DNA of 64,000 nucleotides, taken from contig NZ_WXVU01000003.1 in assembly GCF_009900745.1 (NCBI RefSeq), forward strand, positions 186,001 through 250,000, given 5' to 3'. Source of the stretch: Chryseobacterium sp. c4a. GTDB lineage: Bacteria > Bacteroidota > Bacteroidia > Flavobacteriales > Weeksellaceae. Under the pieces are notes generated by a model that ran no database searches, was not told where the DNA came from, and saw only the letters and a program-made list of their open reading frames with translations. Each line of letters begins with the position of its first letter. Position 1 is the stretch's first letter. Below are positions 9,086 to 16,840 of this stretch, piece by piece. The position numbers were made by a program, and so were the translations under genes.

Positions 9086-9571
9086 TCATCCAATGATCTC
9101 TTGAAGCTGGCTAAGCCCCATTTTAAATCCTCCTTCAAATCCCATATCCAGCATTTTTTTCATTACTTCTTCAGATTGGTAGTGAATATTAACGGTCACT
9201 TTTGTTCCTTCTTCTACTCCTGTAAAGCCGAATAGCCATTTTGATCTTGGAGCATCCTCATTCACATTTCCATTTTCATCACAGAAAGCACTTGTCCAGT
9301 CAAGACTTCTATGTTCCATGATTTCTCCATATTTGGATTGGGAATAAGACCTTTCTCCATTAGGCCCTACCATTGCATACAACCAGATCCCATTTTCTTT
9401 GAAATCCTGATGTGCAGTTTCACATCTCCAGGGCTTTGGCCCCCACCACTGATCCAATAATTCGGATTGGGTAAAATAGTTCCATACTTTTGAAGCATCG
9501 GCCTTGTAAATAATCATTACATAGACGCTTTTCGATTCAAAATCTTTGTTGAAAATGATATTAGATTCCAT
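9086..9571 (-). CDS. SRPBCC/AHSA1-type protein
   Basis: A 161-residue START-like (SRPBCC) protein of the AHSA1 (activator of Hsp90 ATPase homolog 1-like) group. Typical blocks are IIYKADASKVWNYFTQSELLDQWWGPKPW near residues 20-50, GERSYSQSKYGEIMEHRSLDWT and WLFGFTGVEEGTKVTVNIHY. Such proteins have a hydrophobic ligand cavity, but ligands and roles are mostly unknown. No signal peptide. It is a single-gene minus-strand unit, convergent with the triplet operon. Confidence 0.88.
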   Translation of the reverse strand: MESNIIFNKDFESKSVYVMIIYKADASKVWNYFTQSELLDQWWGPKPWRCETAHQDFKENGIWLYAMVGPNGERSYSQSKYGEIMEHRSLDWTSAFCDENGNVNEDAPRSKWLFGFTGVEEGTKVTVNIHYQSEEVMKKMLDMGFEGGFKMGLSQLQEIIG

Positions 9572-9772
9572 AAAGTAATAATTTTAAATAAAGTTAACTC
9601 TTTATTTACACAAAGGACTTTTCCTATGACAAGTAAACAATAATTCATAAATATTTGTTAAAAAACAGTCTTTTAAGATAAAAAACATAATTATTTGGCT
9701 CGTTTTTTGTTTACGTAGTCTTAAAACAATTAATTTTAACATTCATTTTTCCAAAACATATATAATTAAATA

Positions 9773-11311
9773 ATGAATAATAAATTCATCCCAATAATTT
9801 CGGTGTTTATGACGATCTCACTGATTGTCTTTGTTACGCTCCAATTTTATTGGTTGAAAGGCTATTATGGAGTACTGGAACAGGATTTCTCGAATAAGGT
9901 TTATTCAGTCCTGGAAAGTACATCAAAAACAATTGAAGAAATTGAAGCCGATAAATATCTGACGAAGGATAACAGAAATACCATTCTTGCTAACAGCAAA
10001 AATCCTTCACTTACTACAATTCAGCAAGTAGAAGATTCCGGAACTCAGAGACAGATTATCTATTCCAAGAATATTATTTCCAATGCACAGCTTCCTATTT
10101 CTAAAAAAGGAGATTCTGTAAAGCTAACGACTTTATATACTGATGAAGCTGCTTACAAAATAAAACGAGATACCACAAACCGCGAAATTCTTACCTCGGA
10201 CATCAATCAGGATATTGAAACCGGGGATTACGCTGTAAAAGAGTTTGTAAAGGTATATGGAAACAATCTACCCATTGCACAAAGGGTAAGCCCTGCGACT
10301 CTTGATTCAGTCATTACAAAAGAATTAAAAATCAGAGGAATTACTGCAAAATTCGGATACGGAATCGTAGATAAAGACAACAAACTTACCAGTATTGCCA
10401 ATAAAGCCTACAAAGAGAAAAAAGACAGCAACACGTACAATTATCCTCTTTTCACAGATAAAAAATACAATACCTTATATAATCTTGCTTTAGTTTTCCC
10501 TAAAAAAGAATATTCTTTGGCCATGAACAACTGGCCGATGCTATTGGGAACTTTCCTTTCACTGCTTACAATTCTGGGTATTTATATCATTTCCATCAAT
10601 TATATGATGAGACAGAAGAAGCTTGCTGAAGTGAAAACAGACTTTATCAACAATATGTCTCACGAATTCAAAACGCCACTGGCAACTATTTCTGTGGCAA
10701 CAGATTCATTAGCGAATGATAAGATTGCGACCAACCCGGATAAAGTAAAATATTATTCCGAATTGATTAAGCAGGAAAATCTGAGGATGAAAAAGCAGGT
10801 AGAAAATGTATTGAACATGTCTAAGCTTGAAAGAAATGAGGTGGAATTATTCCTGAAAGAAACCAATGTAAGAGAATTGATTAAAAAAACGACAGAATCC
10901 TTTAATCTTATTGTACAACAAAGAAACGGTACTCTGACTCAACAATTTAATGCCACTCATTATAATTTTAAAATTGATGAGTTCCATATATCGAATATGC
11001 TGGTGAACTTATTGGATAATGCCAATAAATATTCTCCGGAAGCACCGGAAATTCATGTGGAGACCAGAAATGAAGGTCATTGGTATGTTATTGAAATCTC
11101 GGATAAGGGAATGGGAATGGAAACCCAGAACAAAACCAAAATCTTCGAAAAATTCTTCAGAGAAGAAACAGGAAATATTCACAATGTAAAAGGACAGGGA
11201 CTAGGTCTTTCCTATGTTAAAAAGATTGTAGAATTACACAAAGGGCAGATTATTGTAGAGTCCAACAAAGGAGATGGAAGCACCTTTACAATAAAATTAC
11301 CAATGGGGTAA
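9773..11311 (+). CDS. Sensor histidine kinase
   Basis: A 512-residue membrane histidine kinase. Membrane segments lie near residues 7-28 and 258-282, enclosing a periplasmic sensor of about 230 residues without a recognised domain. The cytoplasmic part carries the H-box NNMSHEFKTPLATIS with phospho-acceptor His297, the N-box MLVNLLDNANKYSP, the G1 box DKGMGM and the G2 box GQGLGLSYVKKI. It is followed 88 bases later by an OmpR-type regulator, its likely partner. The genes just downstream encode putative metal-handling proteins, so a metal or envelope signal is possible, but the sensor domain does not show this. Confidence 0.95.
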   Translation: MNNKFIPIISVFMTISLIVFVTLQFYWLKGYYGVLEQDFSNKVYSVLESTSKTIEEIEADKYLTKDNRNTILANSKNPSLTTIQQVEDSGTQRQIIYSKNIISNAQLPISKKGDSVKLTTLYTDEAAYKIKRDTTNREILTSDINQDIETGDYAVKEFVKVYGNNLPIAQRVSPATLDSVITKELKIRGITAKFGYGIVDKDNKLTSIANKAYKEKKDSNTYNYPLFTDKKYNTLYNLALVFPKKEYSLAMNNWPMLLGTFLSLLTILGIYIISINYMMRQKKLAEVKTDFINNMSHEFKTPLATISVATDSLANDKIATNPDKVKYYSELIKQENLRMKKQVENVLNMSKLERNEVELFLKETNVRELIKKTTESFNLIVQQRNGTLTQQFNATHYNFKIDEFHISNMLVNLLDNANKYSPEAPEIHVETRNEGHWYVIEISDKGMGMETQNKTKIFEKFFREETGNIHNVKGQGLGLSYVKKIVELHKGQIIVESNKGDGSTFTIKLPMG

Positions 11312-11399
11312 TGGTAAAATAAGAAACCAAAAAACAAAATATAAGAAGAGAGAGTGAGGAAGTTCATTCTTAATTGTTAATTAGTAATTAGTAAAAGTT

Positions 11400-12086
11400 A
11401 TGAGCAACAGAATATTATTAGTAGAGGACGATCAGAGTTTCGGGGCGGTGCTTAAAGATTATTTAACGATCAATAATTTTGAAGTAACCCTTGCTACTGA
11501 TGGAGAACAGGGATTGAAAGAGTTTACAGAAAATGAATTCGACATCTGTATATTCGACGTAATGATGCCTAAGAAAGATGGGTTTTCATTAGCTGAAGAT
11601 GTAAAAAAAATTGATAAGAATACACCGATCATATTCCTTACGGCAAGAAATATGAGAGAAGACATCCTTAAAGGATACCAATTGGGAGCTGATGACTACA
11701 TCACAAAACCATTTGATACTGAACTTCTTTTATACAAGATCAAAGCGATTCTTCAAAGAAGCTCTACACTGGAAAATGAAGAGCAGGAACAATTCAAGAT
11801 CAGCAATATCTTCTTCGATTCTATGTTGAGACAACTGAAGGTAGGTGATAAAGAATACAAGCTTTCTCCAAAGGAAAATGAGTTATTAAAGCTTCTTTGC
11901 ATCCACAGAAACGACTTTATGCCAAGAGACCTTGCTCTAAGAAAAATCTGGAAAAAGGAAAACTACTTTACGGCAAGAAGTATGGATGTGTATATTGCCA
12001 AGCTTCGTAAATTATTGAAAGATGACGAAGGATTGGAAATTATCAACGTTCACGGAGAAGGATTTAGACTTCTTGTAAAAAATTAA
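11400..12086 (+). CDS. OmpR/PhoB-family response regulator
   Basis: A 228-residue two-domain regulator. The receiver domain (about residues 4-118) has acidic-pocket residues D10/D11, phospho-acceptor Asp53 in CIFDVMMPKKDGF, Thr81 in FLTARN and Lys103 in ITKPFD. The C-terminal winged helix (about 130-226) contains LSPKENELLKLLCIHRND and SMDVYIAKLRKLL, typical of the OmpR class. It is the partner of the kinase immediately upstream. Its regulon is not visible, though the inverted repeat at 12110-12147 upstream of the next gene is a candidate site. Confidence 0.95.
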   Translation: MSNRILLVEDDQSFGAVLKDYLTINNFEVTLATDGEQGLKEFTENEFDICIFDVMMPKKDGFSLAEDVKKIDKNTPIIFLTARNMREDILKGYQLGADDYITKPFDTELLLYKIKAILQRSSTLENEEQEQFKISNIFFDSMLRQLKVGDKEYKLSPKENELLKLLCIHRNDFMPRDLALRKIWKKENYFTARSMDVYIAKLRKLLKDDEGLEIINVHGEGFRLLVKN

Positions 12087-12109
12087 TCGAAAAGTCGTAT
12101 TATAAATAT

Positions 12110-12148
12110 AAAATTAGCAAAACAATTAAAAATGTTTTGCTAATTTTG
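12110..12148 (+). promoter_or_regulatory. 15-bp perfect inverted repeat overlapping a -7 box
   Basis: AAAATTAGCAAAACA (12110-12124) and TGTTTTGCTAATTTT (12133-12147) form a perfect inverted repeat with an 8-base spacer. Its right arm contains TAATTTTG (12141-12148), a match to TAnnTTTG that would start transcription about 15 bases before the lipoprotein gene at 12169. It could be the terminator of the response-regulator transcript, an operator over the promoter, or both. Confidence 0.6.
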
Positions 12149-12168
12149 CTTTATACCCAATCAAGGAT

Positions 12169-12804
12169 ATGAAGAATACGTTTTTAGGTTTGATCTCTGT
12201 ATCAATATTAGCTGTTTCTTGTAAGAAAGATGAAAGAGCAACTTATTTAAAAGAGGAAGCTGGTTCTCAGCAGCCTTCTGTAGCTATCAATAGTACTCCA
12301 AAGACTTCATTGATGGATCAGGCGGGAATACAATCTACCGCAGCTATGGCGACTGCTTCGGGAATGAACCCTCCGCACGGGCAACCAGGACACCGATGTG
12401 ATATTCCTGTAGGACAACCTTTAAATAGCCAGCCATCAGCTACTCCTGCTTCTCAAAATATCAGTGTAGGTGCTAATAATTCGATTCAAATTGATCCGAG
12501 CTCTGCGGCTCCAGCAAAAATAGCCGTGGACAATAATGCCCAACCCGTGAAAACGGCTCCGGGAATGAACCCGCCACACGGACAACCGGGACATCGATGT
12601 GATATTCCTGTAGGACAACCTCTCAATGGAAAACCTGCTCCGGCACCACAAGCAGCTCAAAATAATATACAGGTAACTCCTACTCCAACTCCGGCTCAGA
12701 CAGCTTCACAAAACCTGGCTATGGGAGAAAAACCCAAATTAAACCCAGCTCATGGTGAACCTTGGCACAGTTGCTCATTAAAAGTTGGTGATCCTTTACC
12801 ATAA
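12169..12804 (+). CDS. Lipoprotein with three HGxPxHxC repeats, putative metal binder
   Basis: A 211-residue lipoprotein (MKNTFLGLISVSILAVSC, lipid Cys18). After a low-complexity region it carries three copies of a His/Cys motif: NPPHGQPGHRCDIPVGQPL near residues 67-85 and 134-152, and a diverged NPAHGEPWHSCSLKVGDPL at 192-210. Linkers are rich in Pro, Ala, Gln and Thr. Two His and one Cys at fixed spacing per repeat suggest metal binding, probably a soft metal such as copper; this is inference. The repeats are nearly identical at DNA level (12361-12420 and 12562-12621), pointing to recent internal duplication. The next gene follows by 19 bases. Confidence 0.75.
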   Translation: MKNTFLGLISVSILAVSCKKDERATYLKEEAGSQQPSVAINSTPKTSLMDQAGIQSTAAMATASGMNPPHGQPGHRCDIPVGQPLNSQPSATPASQNISVGANNSIQIDPSSAAPAKIAVDNNAQPVKTAPGMNPPHGQPGHRCDIPVGQPLNGKPAPAPQAAQNNIQVTPTPTPAQTASQNLAMGEKPKLNPAHGEPWHSCSLKVGDPLP

Positions 12805-12810
12805 ATTTTG

Positions 12811-12818
12811 TATTTTTG
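12811..12818 (+). promoter_or_regulatory. Candidate -7 box (TATTTTTG) for the Cys-rich protein
   Basis: A TAnnTTTG match ending only 5 bases before the ATG at 12824, so a transcript from it would be leaderless or nearly so. It starts 7 bases after the upstream stop codon. Confidence 0.4.
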
Positions 12819-12823
12819 CAGAT

Positions 12824-13189
12824 ATGAAGCTATTTCACATACTGGCAATAGTATTTTGTTTAGGAATTTTTTTAGTTCCTAAAGATAGCTTATACACTCA
12901 ATCTATGCAGCAAACCTGCTGTAAGGCAGAATCTGGAAAAAAGAGCGACTGCTGTAAAAATCACTCTTCAAAAAAGAACGGAAAACATGATTCTTCAAAA
13001 TCATCATGCAATGACGACTGCTGTTCATCATGTGCTATCTGTTATACCTTTATTGAAACTCCTTTTTCCAAAAATCTGCGTCTGGAACTGTCTTATTACA
13101 AAGCGAATAAGAATCCTCAGTTTCAATATTCAGACCCTTATCTTTCAGATCGTTTAAAGGAAATTTGGCAACCGCCCAAAATAGGCTAA
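12824..13189 (+). CDS. Small Cys/His-rich exported protein
   Basis: A 121-residue protein with an N-terminal hydrophobic signal or anchor (about residues 1-22). The centre carries three adjacent-Cys pairs (QTCCKAES, SDCCKNHSS, NDDCCSSCAIC) plus His and Lys residues, a likely metal-binding stretch. The C-terminal 45 residues are ordinary. The ATG at 12824 is chosen because the longer frame from 12785 translates the end of the upstream gene. It sits between the HGxPxHxC lipoprotein and an HMA-fused TonB receptor, which supports a metal-handling role. Family not recognised. Confidence 0.7.
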   Translation: MKLFHILAIVFCLGIFLVPKDSLYTQSMQQTCCKAESGKKSDCCKNHSSKKNGKHDSSKSSCNDDCCSSCAICYTFIETPFSKNLRLELSYYKANKNPQFQYSDPYLSDRLKEIWQPPKIG

Positions 13190-13258
13190 TTAAAACATTT
13201 TGAGTTCGTTACATCCTATAGCGAACCGTATTTTATTTAATCTAAATTTTTTAAACAA

Positions 13259-15967
13259 ATGAAATTATATATTTCCAGGTTTATACTTGGTGCATTATTC
13301 TTATTTACCCAATTTATATCGGCTCAAAATCTTCAGAAAAACCAGTTCAAAGTAAAGGGGAACTGCGAAATGTGCAAAACAAGAATTGAAGGAGCTGCTA
13401 AAAAGGCAGGGGCAAAAACTGCTGTTTATTCTATTGATCTTCAAACACTCACCATAGAAACAGATAAAGTTTCTGCAGATGACATTCTTAAAAAGGTAGC
13501 AGAAGCAGGCCACGACAATGAAAAATTCAAGGCTTCGGATGACGTTTACAAAAGTCTTCCGGGATGTTGTTTATATGACAGAGATCTACAGCCTGTACAG
13601 GCAGAATCTCACCACGATCATCATGCTAATATGACAGCTGCTCATGCTAAAAAGGAGAATGAATTTTATGTAAGAGGAAATTGTGCATCATGTGAAGCAA
13701 GAATTGAAAAAGCAGCAAAAAGTGCAGGGGCAGATTCAGCGGAATGGAGTGCCGAAACACAAATAATCACTTTAGCTTTTGATGCTGCAAAAACCTCATC
13801 GGATAAAATTTTAAAAGCAATTGCTGATGCAGGACATGATAATGAAAAGTACAGAGCTTCAGATGACATTTACAAAGGGCTTCCGGGATGCTGCCTCTAT
13901 GACAGAGAGTTTACTTTTGGAGAACCTAATCCAACCGCTCATTATGAAGAAGCAACGAAACATGAAGACCATAAAGAGCATTCTTCTGTATCTAACGAAA
14001 ATTCTCACAACAAACAAGAGAAAAGCATTGATGGTGTTGTAGTAACGGGTTCTAAAGCAGCTACTTCTTTAAGTAAAAAGGAAGCCGGGTTAGTTTTTAA
14101 TATTGATAAAAAAGAACTCTTAAAAGCAGCTTGTTGTAATTTATCTGAAAGTTTTGAAACGAATGCTACCGTAGATGTATCTTTCAGCAATGCCGTAACA
14201 GGAACCAAACAGCTAAAAATGCTGGGGCTAGATCAAAAATATACAAGTTTAACTAAAGAACAGTTACCTGAGATCAGAGGATTGGCTTCGGCTTATGGAT
14301 TGAATTTTATTCCGGGAAGATGGATTGAAAGTATTCAGCTGACAAAGGGAGGAAGTACGGTAACCAACGGTTATGAAAGTATTACAGGACAAATCAACAC
14401 GGAATTATTAAAAAATGCAAAAACTCCGGAAACTTCCCTGAATCTTTTTTCAGATTTCAATGGAAGAGCAGAAGTGAATATTACCAGTGTAGCACCTATC
14501 AATGATAAGTGGTCTCAGACTTTCCTTCTTCATGGAAATGGAACTTTCGGGAATACAGATATGAATGATGATGGTTTCCTTGACAGGCCAAAAGGAACAC
14601 AGATCAATGCTGCTTATCTTCTTAATTATAATGATTTGGAAAAGTCAGGATTGGGGTCTCATTTTGGAATTAACTTTATCAGAGATGAAAGAACTGCAGG
14701 CCAGGTTGGCTTTGATAAAAAACTCGCTCAGGATAAGCAACCTGCCTATGGTGTTGGAATAGATATTTCAAGATTCCAAGTTTGGAATAAAACAGGATAT
14801 GTTTTTAAAGGAAAGCCCTACCAAAGCATCGGATGGATGAACCAATATGTTTATCACCAGCAAGACAGCTTCTTTGGATTGAGAAATTACGCTGGAAAGC
14901 AGCATACTTATTATTCAAATTTAATTTTTGAAAGTATCCTTGGAAATACCAATCATAAGTATAAGGCCGGAGCAAGCTTCTTGTATGATGGATATGAGGA
15001 AACTTATCTGACAGACAATATTAAAAGAAACGAGATTGTTCCGGGAATTTTTGCGGAATACACCTTAACTGGACTAAAATATACTTTGGTAGCAGGAACC
15101 AGAGTGGATTTCCACAATCTGGCAGGAACTCAGTTTACTCCAAGAGTGAATTTTAAATATGATTTTACTCCACAAACTATTTTAAGACTTTCTGCAGGAA
15201 GAGGGTTTAGAACAGCGAATGTATTTGCGGAAAGCCAACAATATTTTGCTTCCAACAGAGCCATCAATATTCTACCCAATGGAGGAAATATTTATGGTTT
15301 AAAACCTGAGATTGCTTGGAACTATGGAGCAAGTTTACAACAGGAATTCAAGCTTTTCGGAAGAAAATCTACTATCATTGCTGATTTTTTCAGAACGGAT
15401 TTCCAAAATCAGGTATTGGTAGATTTAGATAAATCTCCACAACAGCTTACATTCTATAACCTGGAAGGAAAATCATTTGCCAACTCTTTCCAAACGCAGT
15501 GGGATTTTACTCCTTTCAAAAACTTTGATGTAAGATTAGCATATAAATACTATGATGTACAGGCCGATTATATGGGAGGAAGAAGAGAAGCTCCTTTTAT
15601 GGCAAAACACAGAGGATTCATCAATCTTGCTTACGCTACCAATAAGAATGACAATGGTGGATTCTGGAGCTTTGATACTACTTTAAACTGGGTAGGGAAG
15701 CAAAGACTTCCGAATATGGAAGGAAACCCGGCAGAGTTTCAGCTACCAACCTATTCCAATTCTTATGCTGTATTGAATGCACAGATTTCAAAAAACTTCA
15801 ACAAGAAGCTTAGAGCTTATGTAGGAGGAGAAAATCTTACTTCATATTATCAGAAGAATGCAATCATTGATTTTAAAAACCCTTTTGGAAACTACTTTGA
15901 TGGCGGAATGGTATATGCTCCGATTATGAAAGCAAATTTCTATGTAGGATTGGATGTAACATTCTAA
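13259..15967 (+). CDS. TonB-dependent receptor with two N-terminal HMA domains
   Basis: A 902-residue outer-membrane receptor with signal peptide (about 1-22, ending ISAQ). Two heavy-metal-associated (HMA) domains precede the plug: the first near residues 30-92 (CEMC, Cys36/39), the second near 135-203 (CASC, Cys142/145). Each is followed by LPGCCLYDR (near 100-108 and 208-216). A His-rich linker (SHHDHHANMTAAH) separates them. The plug begins near 256 (IDGVVVTGSKAA) and the rest is a 22-strand-type barrel ending in Phe. HMA domains bind Cu(I) or similar ions, so copper uptake or sensing is probable. Being N-terminal, they would face the periplasm. Confidence 0.88.
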   Translation: MKLYISRFILGALFLFTQFISAQNLQKNQFKVKGNCEMCKTRIEGAAKKAGAKTAVYSIDLQTLTIETDKVSADDILKKVAEAGHDNEKFKASDDVYKSLPGCCLYDRDLQPVQAESHHDHHANMTAAHAKKENEFYVRGNCASCEARIEKAAKSAGADSAEWSAETQIITLAFDAAKTSSDKILKAIADAGHDNEKYRASDDIYKGLPGCCLYDREFTFGEPNPTAHYEEATKHEDHKEHSSVSNENSHNKQEKSIDGVVVTGSKAATSLSKKEAGLVFNIDKKELLKAACCNLSESFETNATVDVSFSNAVTGTKQLKMLGLDQKYTSLTKEQLPEIRGLASAYGLNFIPGRWIESIQLTKGGSTVTNGYESITGQINTELLKNAKTPETSLNLFSDFNGRAEVNITSVAPINDKWSQTFLLHGNGTFGNTDMNDDGFLDRPKGTQINAAYLLNYNDLEKSGLGSHFGINFIRDERTAGQVGFDKKLAQDKQPAYGVGIDISRFQVWNKTGYVFKGKPYQSIGWMNQYVYHQQDSFFGLRNYAGKQHTYYSNLIFESILGNTNHKYKAGASFLYDGYEETYLTDNIKRNEIVPGIFAEYTLTGLKYTLVAGTRVDFHNLAGTQFTPRVNFKYDFTPQTILRLSAGRGFRTANVFAESQQYFASNRAINILPNGGNIYGLKPEIAWNYGASLQQEFKLFGRKSTIIADFFRTDFQNQVLVDLDKSPQQLTFYNLEGKSFANSFQTQWDFTPFKNFDVRLAYKYYDVQADYMGGRREAPFMAKHRGFINLAYATNKNDNGGFWSFDTTLNWVGKQRLPNMEGNPAEFQLPTYSNSYAVLNAQISKNFNKKLRAYVGGENLTSYYQKNAIIDFKNPFGNYFDGGMVYAPIMKANFYVGLDVTF

Positions 15968-16070
15968 AGAAGGGATGATGGGAGTTGGAAGATGGAAGTA
16001 CTATTGGGCAGCTTATTAACTGAAATCTTTTTAACTTCTTTTTCTGAACAGAAATACCTTAAAAATATAT

Positions 16071-16100
16071 AAACCAGCATTTGATTGATGCTGGTTTTTT
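16071..16100 (+). terminator. Rho-independent terminator after the TonB receptor
   Basis: Stem AAACCAGCAT / ATGCTGGTTT with a 7-base loop, followed by TTTT. Confidence 0.85.
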
Positions 16101-16150
16101 AATGGATAAAAAATCCTTTTAAAAATTAAGGTTGAAAATATATCGTTGAT

Positions 16151-16183
16151 AAACCTTATAGGTTTTAAAAACCTATAAGGTTT
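16151..16183. repeat. 33-base palindrome (REP-like element)
   Basis: AAACCTTATAGGTTTT and AAAACCTATAAGGTTT flank a single central A, a perfect palindrome between two terminators of convergent genes. A degenerate relative (AACAGGTTTTTGAAACC...) occurs at 50731-50756. Short palindromes of this look are scattered in intergenic regions of Chryseobacterium as far as I recall, so it is probably a dispersed element. Confidence 0.65.
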
Positions 16184-16280
16184 GACTGTCAGCATATCCT
16201 TTTAAATTGATAAAAATGATGGAAAGGTATGATGAAAACGTCAAGTAACTTCCCTCTTCCAGCATCCAGCTTCCCTTCAT

Positions 16281-16316
16281 AAAAAAAGCAGCATCAATTC
16301 TGATGCTGCTTTTTTT
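16281..16316. terminator. Bidirectional terminator
   Basis: A perfect 16-bp stem, seven A then GCAGCATCA with ATTC loop and the exact complement ending in seven T. T runs exist on both strands, so it can end both the receptor transcript and the minus-strand PUL transcript, whose last stop codon is at 16319. Confidence 0.9.
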
Positions 16317-16318
16317 AT

Positions 16319-16816
16319 TTATCTTCCAAAGTCATCCTGTACTCTTACGATATCATCTTCGTCTGAAGGGTTGGAGGCATCGGTATGTTGCCAGATTTCG
16401 GCTACGATTCCCCAACCTGAAAGACCTATTAATCTGTGTCTTTCTCCCTGCTGAAGTTTTACCTGATCTTTTGGATGGTATTCTCCAACCTCACCTTCTT
16501 CATCTGTGTTGCTTCTTTTGATTCCTACAGTTCCTTCTACTACCTGCCAGATTTCTGCTCTTCTGTGGTGATACTGCCAGCTTAGTCTTGCTTCAGGTGC
16601 TACAATAAGGATCTTTGGGCTTAATTTACCTCCTATTCTTAGGTTCTCTACATCAATTCCATCAAAGTATTGATTAGCGAAATCCTGTGCCTGTGTTTCA
16701 TCAATCACAAAAAAGCCTCCCCATGGTCTGGTTTCATCTTTTGCTGCAATAGTAAAACCTTGGGTCTGCAGCATTTTTTCAACTCTATCAAATATTTCTC
16801 TTTTCTCTGCGCTCAT
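16319..16816 (-). CDS. Cupin, stand-alone phosphomannose isomerase type II domain
   Basis: A 165-residue cupin matching the isomerase half of bifunctional mannose-6-phosphate isomerase/GDP-mannose pyrophosphorylases. Visible are ETRPWGGFFV near residue 29, the metal-site block SWQYHHRRAEIWQVVEGTVGIK, the third metal His in QGERHRLIG, and the family C terminus SDEDDIVRVQDDFGR. It probably converts mannose 6-phosphate to fructose 6-phosphate in the cytoplasm. As last gene of the N-glycan PUL it would follow the ROK kinase in mannose catabolism. Activity on free mannose cannot be excluded. Confidence 0.82.
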   Translation of the reverse strand: MSAEKREIFDRVEKMLQTQGFTIAAKDETRPWGGFFVIDETQAQDFANQYFDGIDVENLRIGGKLSPKILIVAPEARLSWQYHHRRAEIWQVVEGTVGIKRSNTDEEGEVGEYHPKDQVKLQQGERHRLIGLSGWGIVAEIWQHTDASNPSDEDDIVRVQDDFGR

Positions 16817-16840
16817 ATACCTTGTTTTTCTTAATTAAAA

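Larger units (their letters stand above)
15968..16318. other. Convergent intergenic region with two terminators and repeats
   Basis: No gene. From left to right: a purine-rich GGGAGTTGGAAGATGGAAGT (15980-15999), a terminator (16071-16100), a 33-base palindrome (16151-16183), an inverted imperfect copy of the purine-rich motif (about 16247-16278), and a bidirectional terminator (16281-16316). Confidence 0.6.

Noticed and set aside
9032..9235. A 67-codon plus-strand frame after the triplet operon
   Set aside because: It begins inside the terminator and runs antisense to the AHSA1-type gene.
12361..12621. The repeated DNA in the lipoprotein gene as a CRISPR or tandem-repeat locus
   Set aside because: Only two close copies, in frame and coding for the HGxPxHxC motif; it is a protein repeat.
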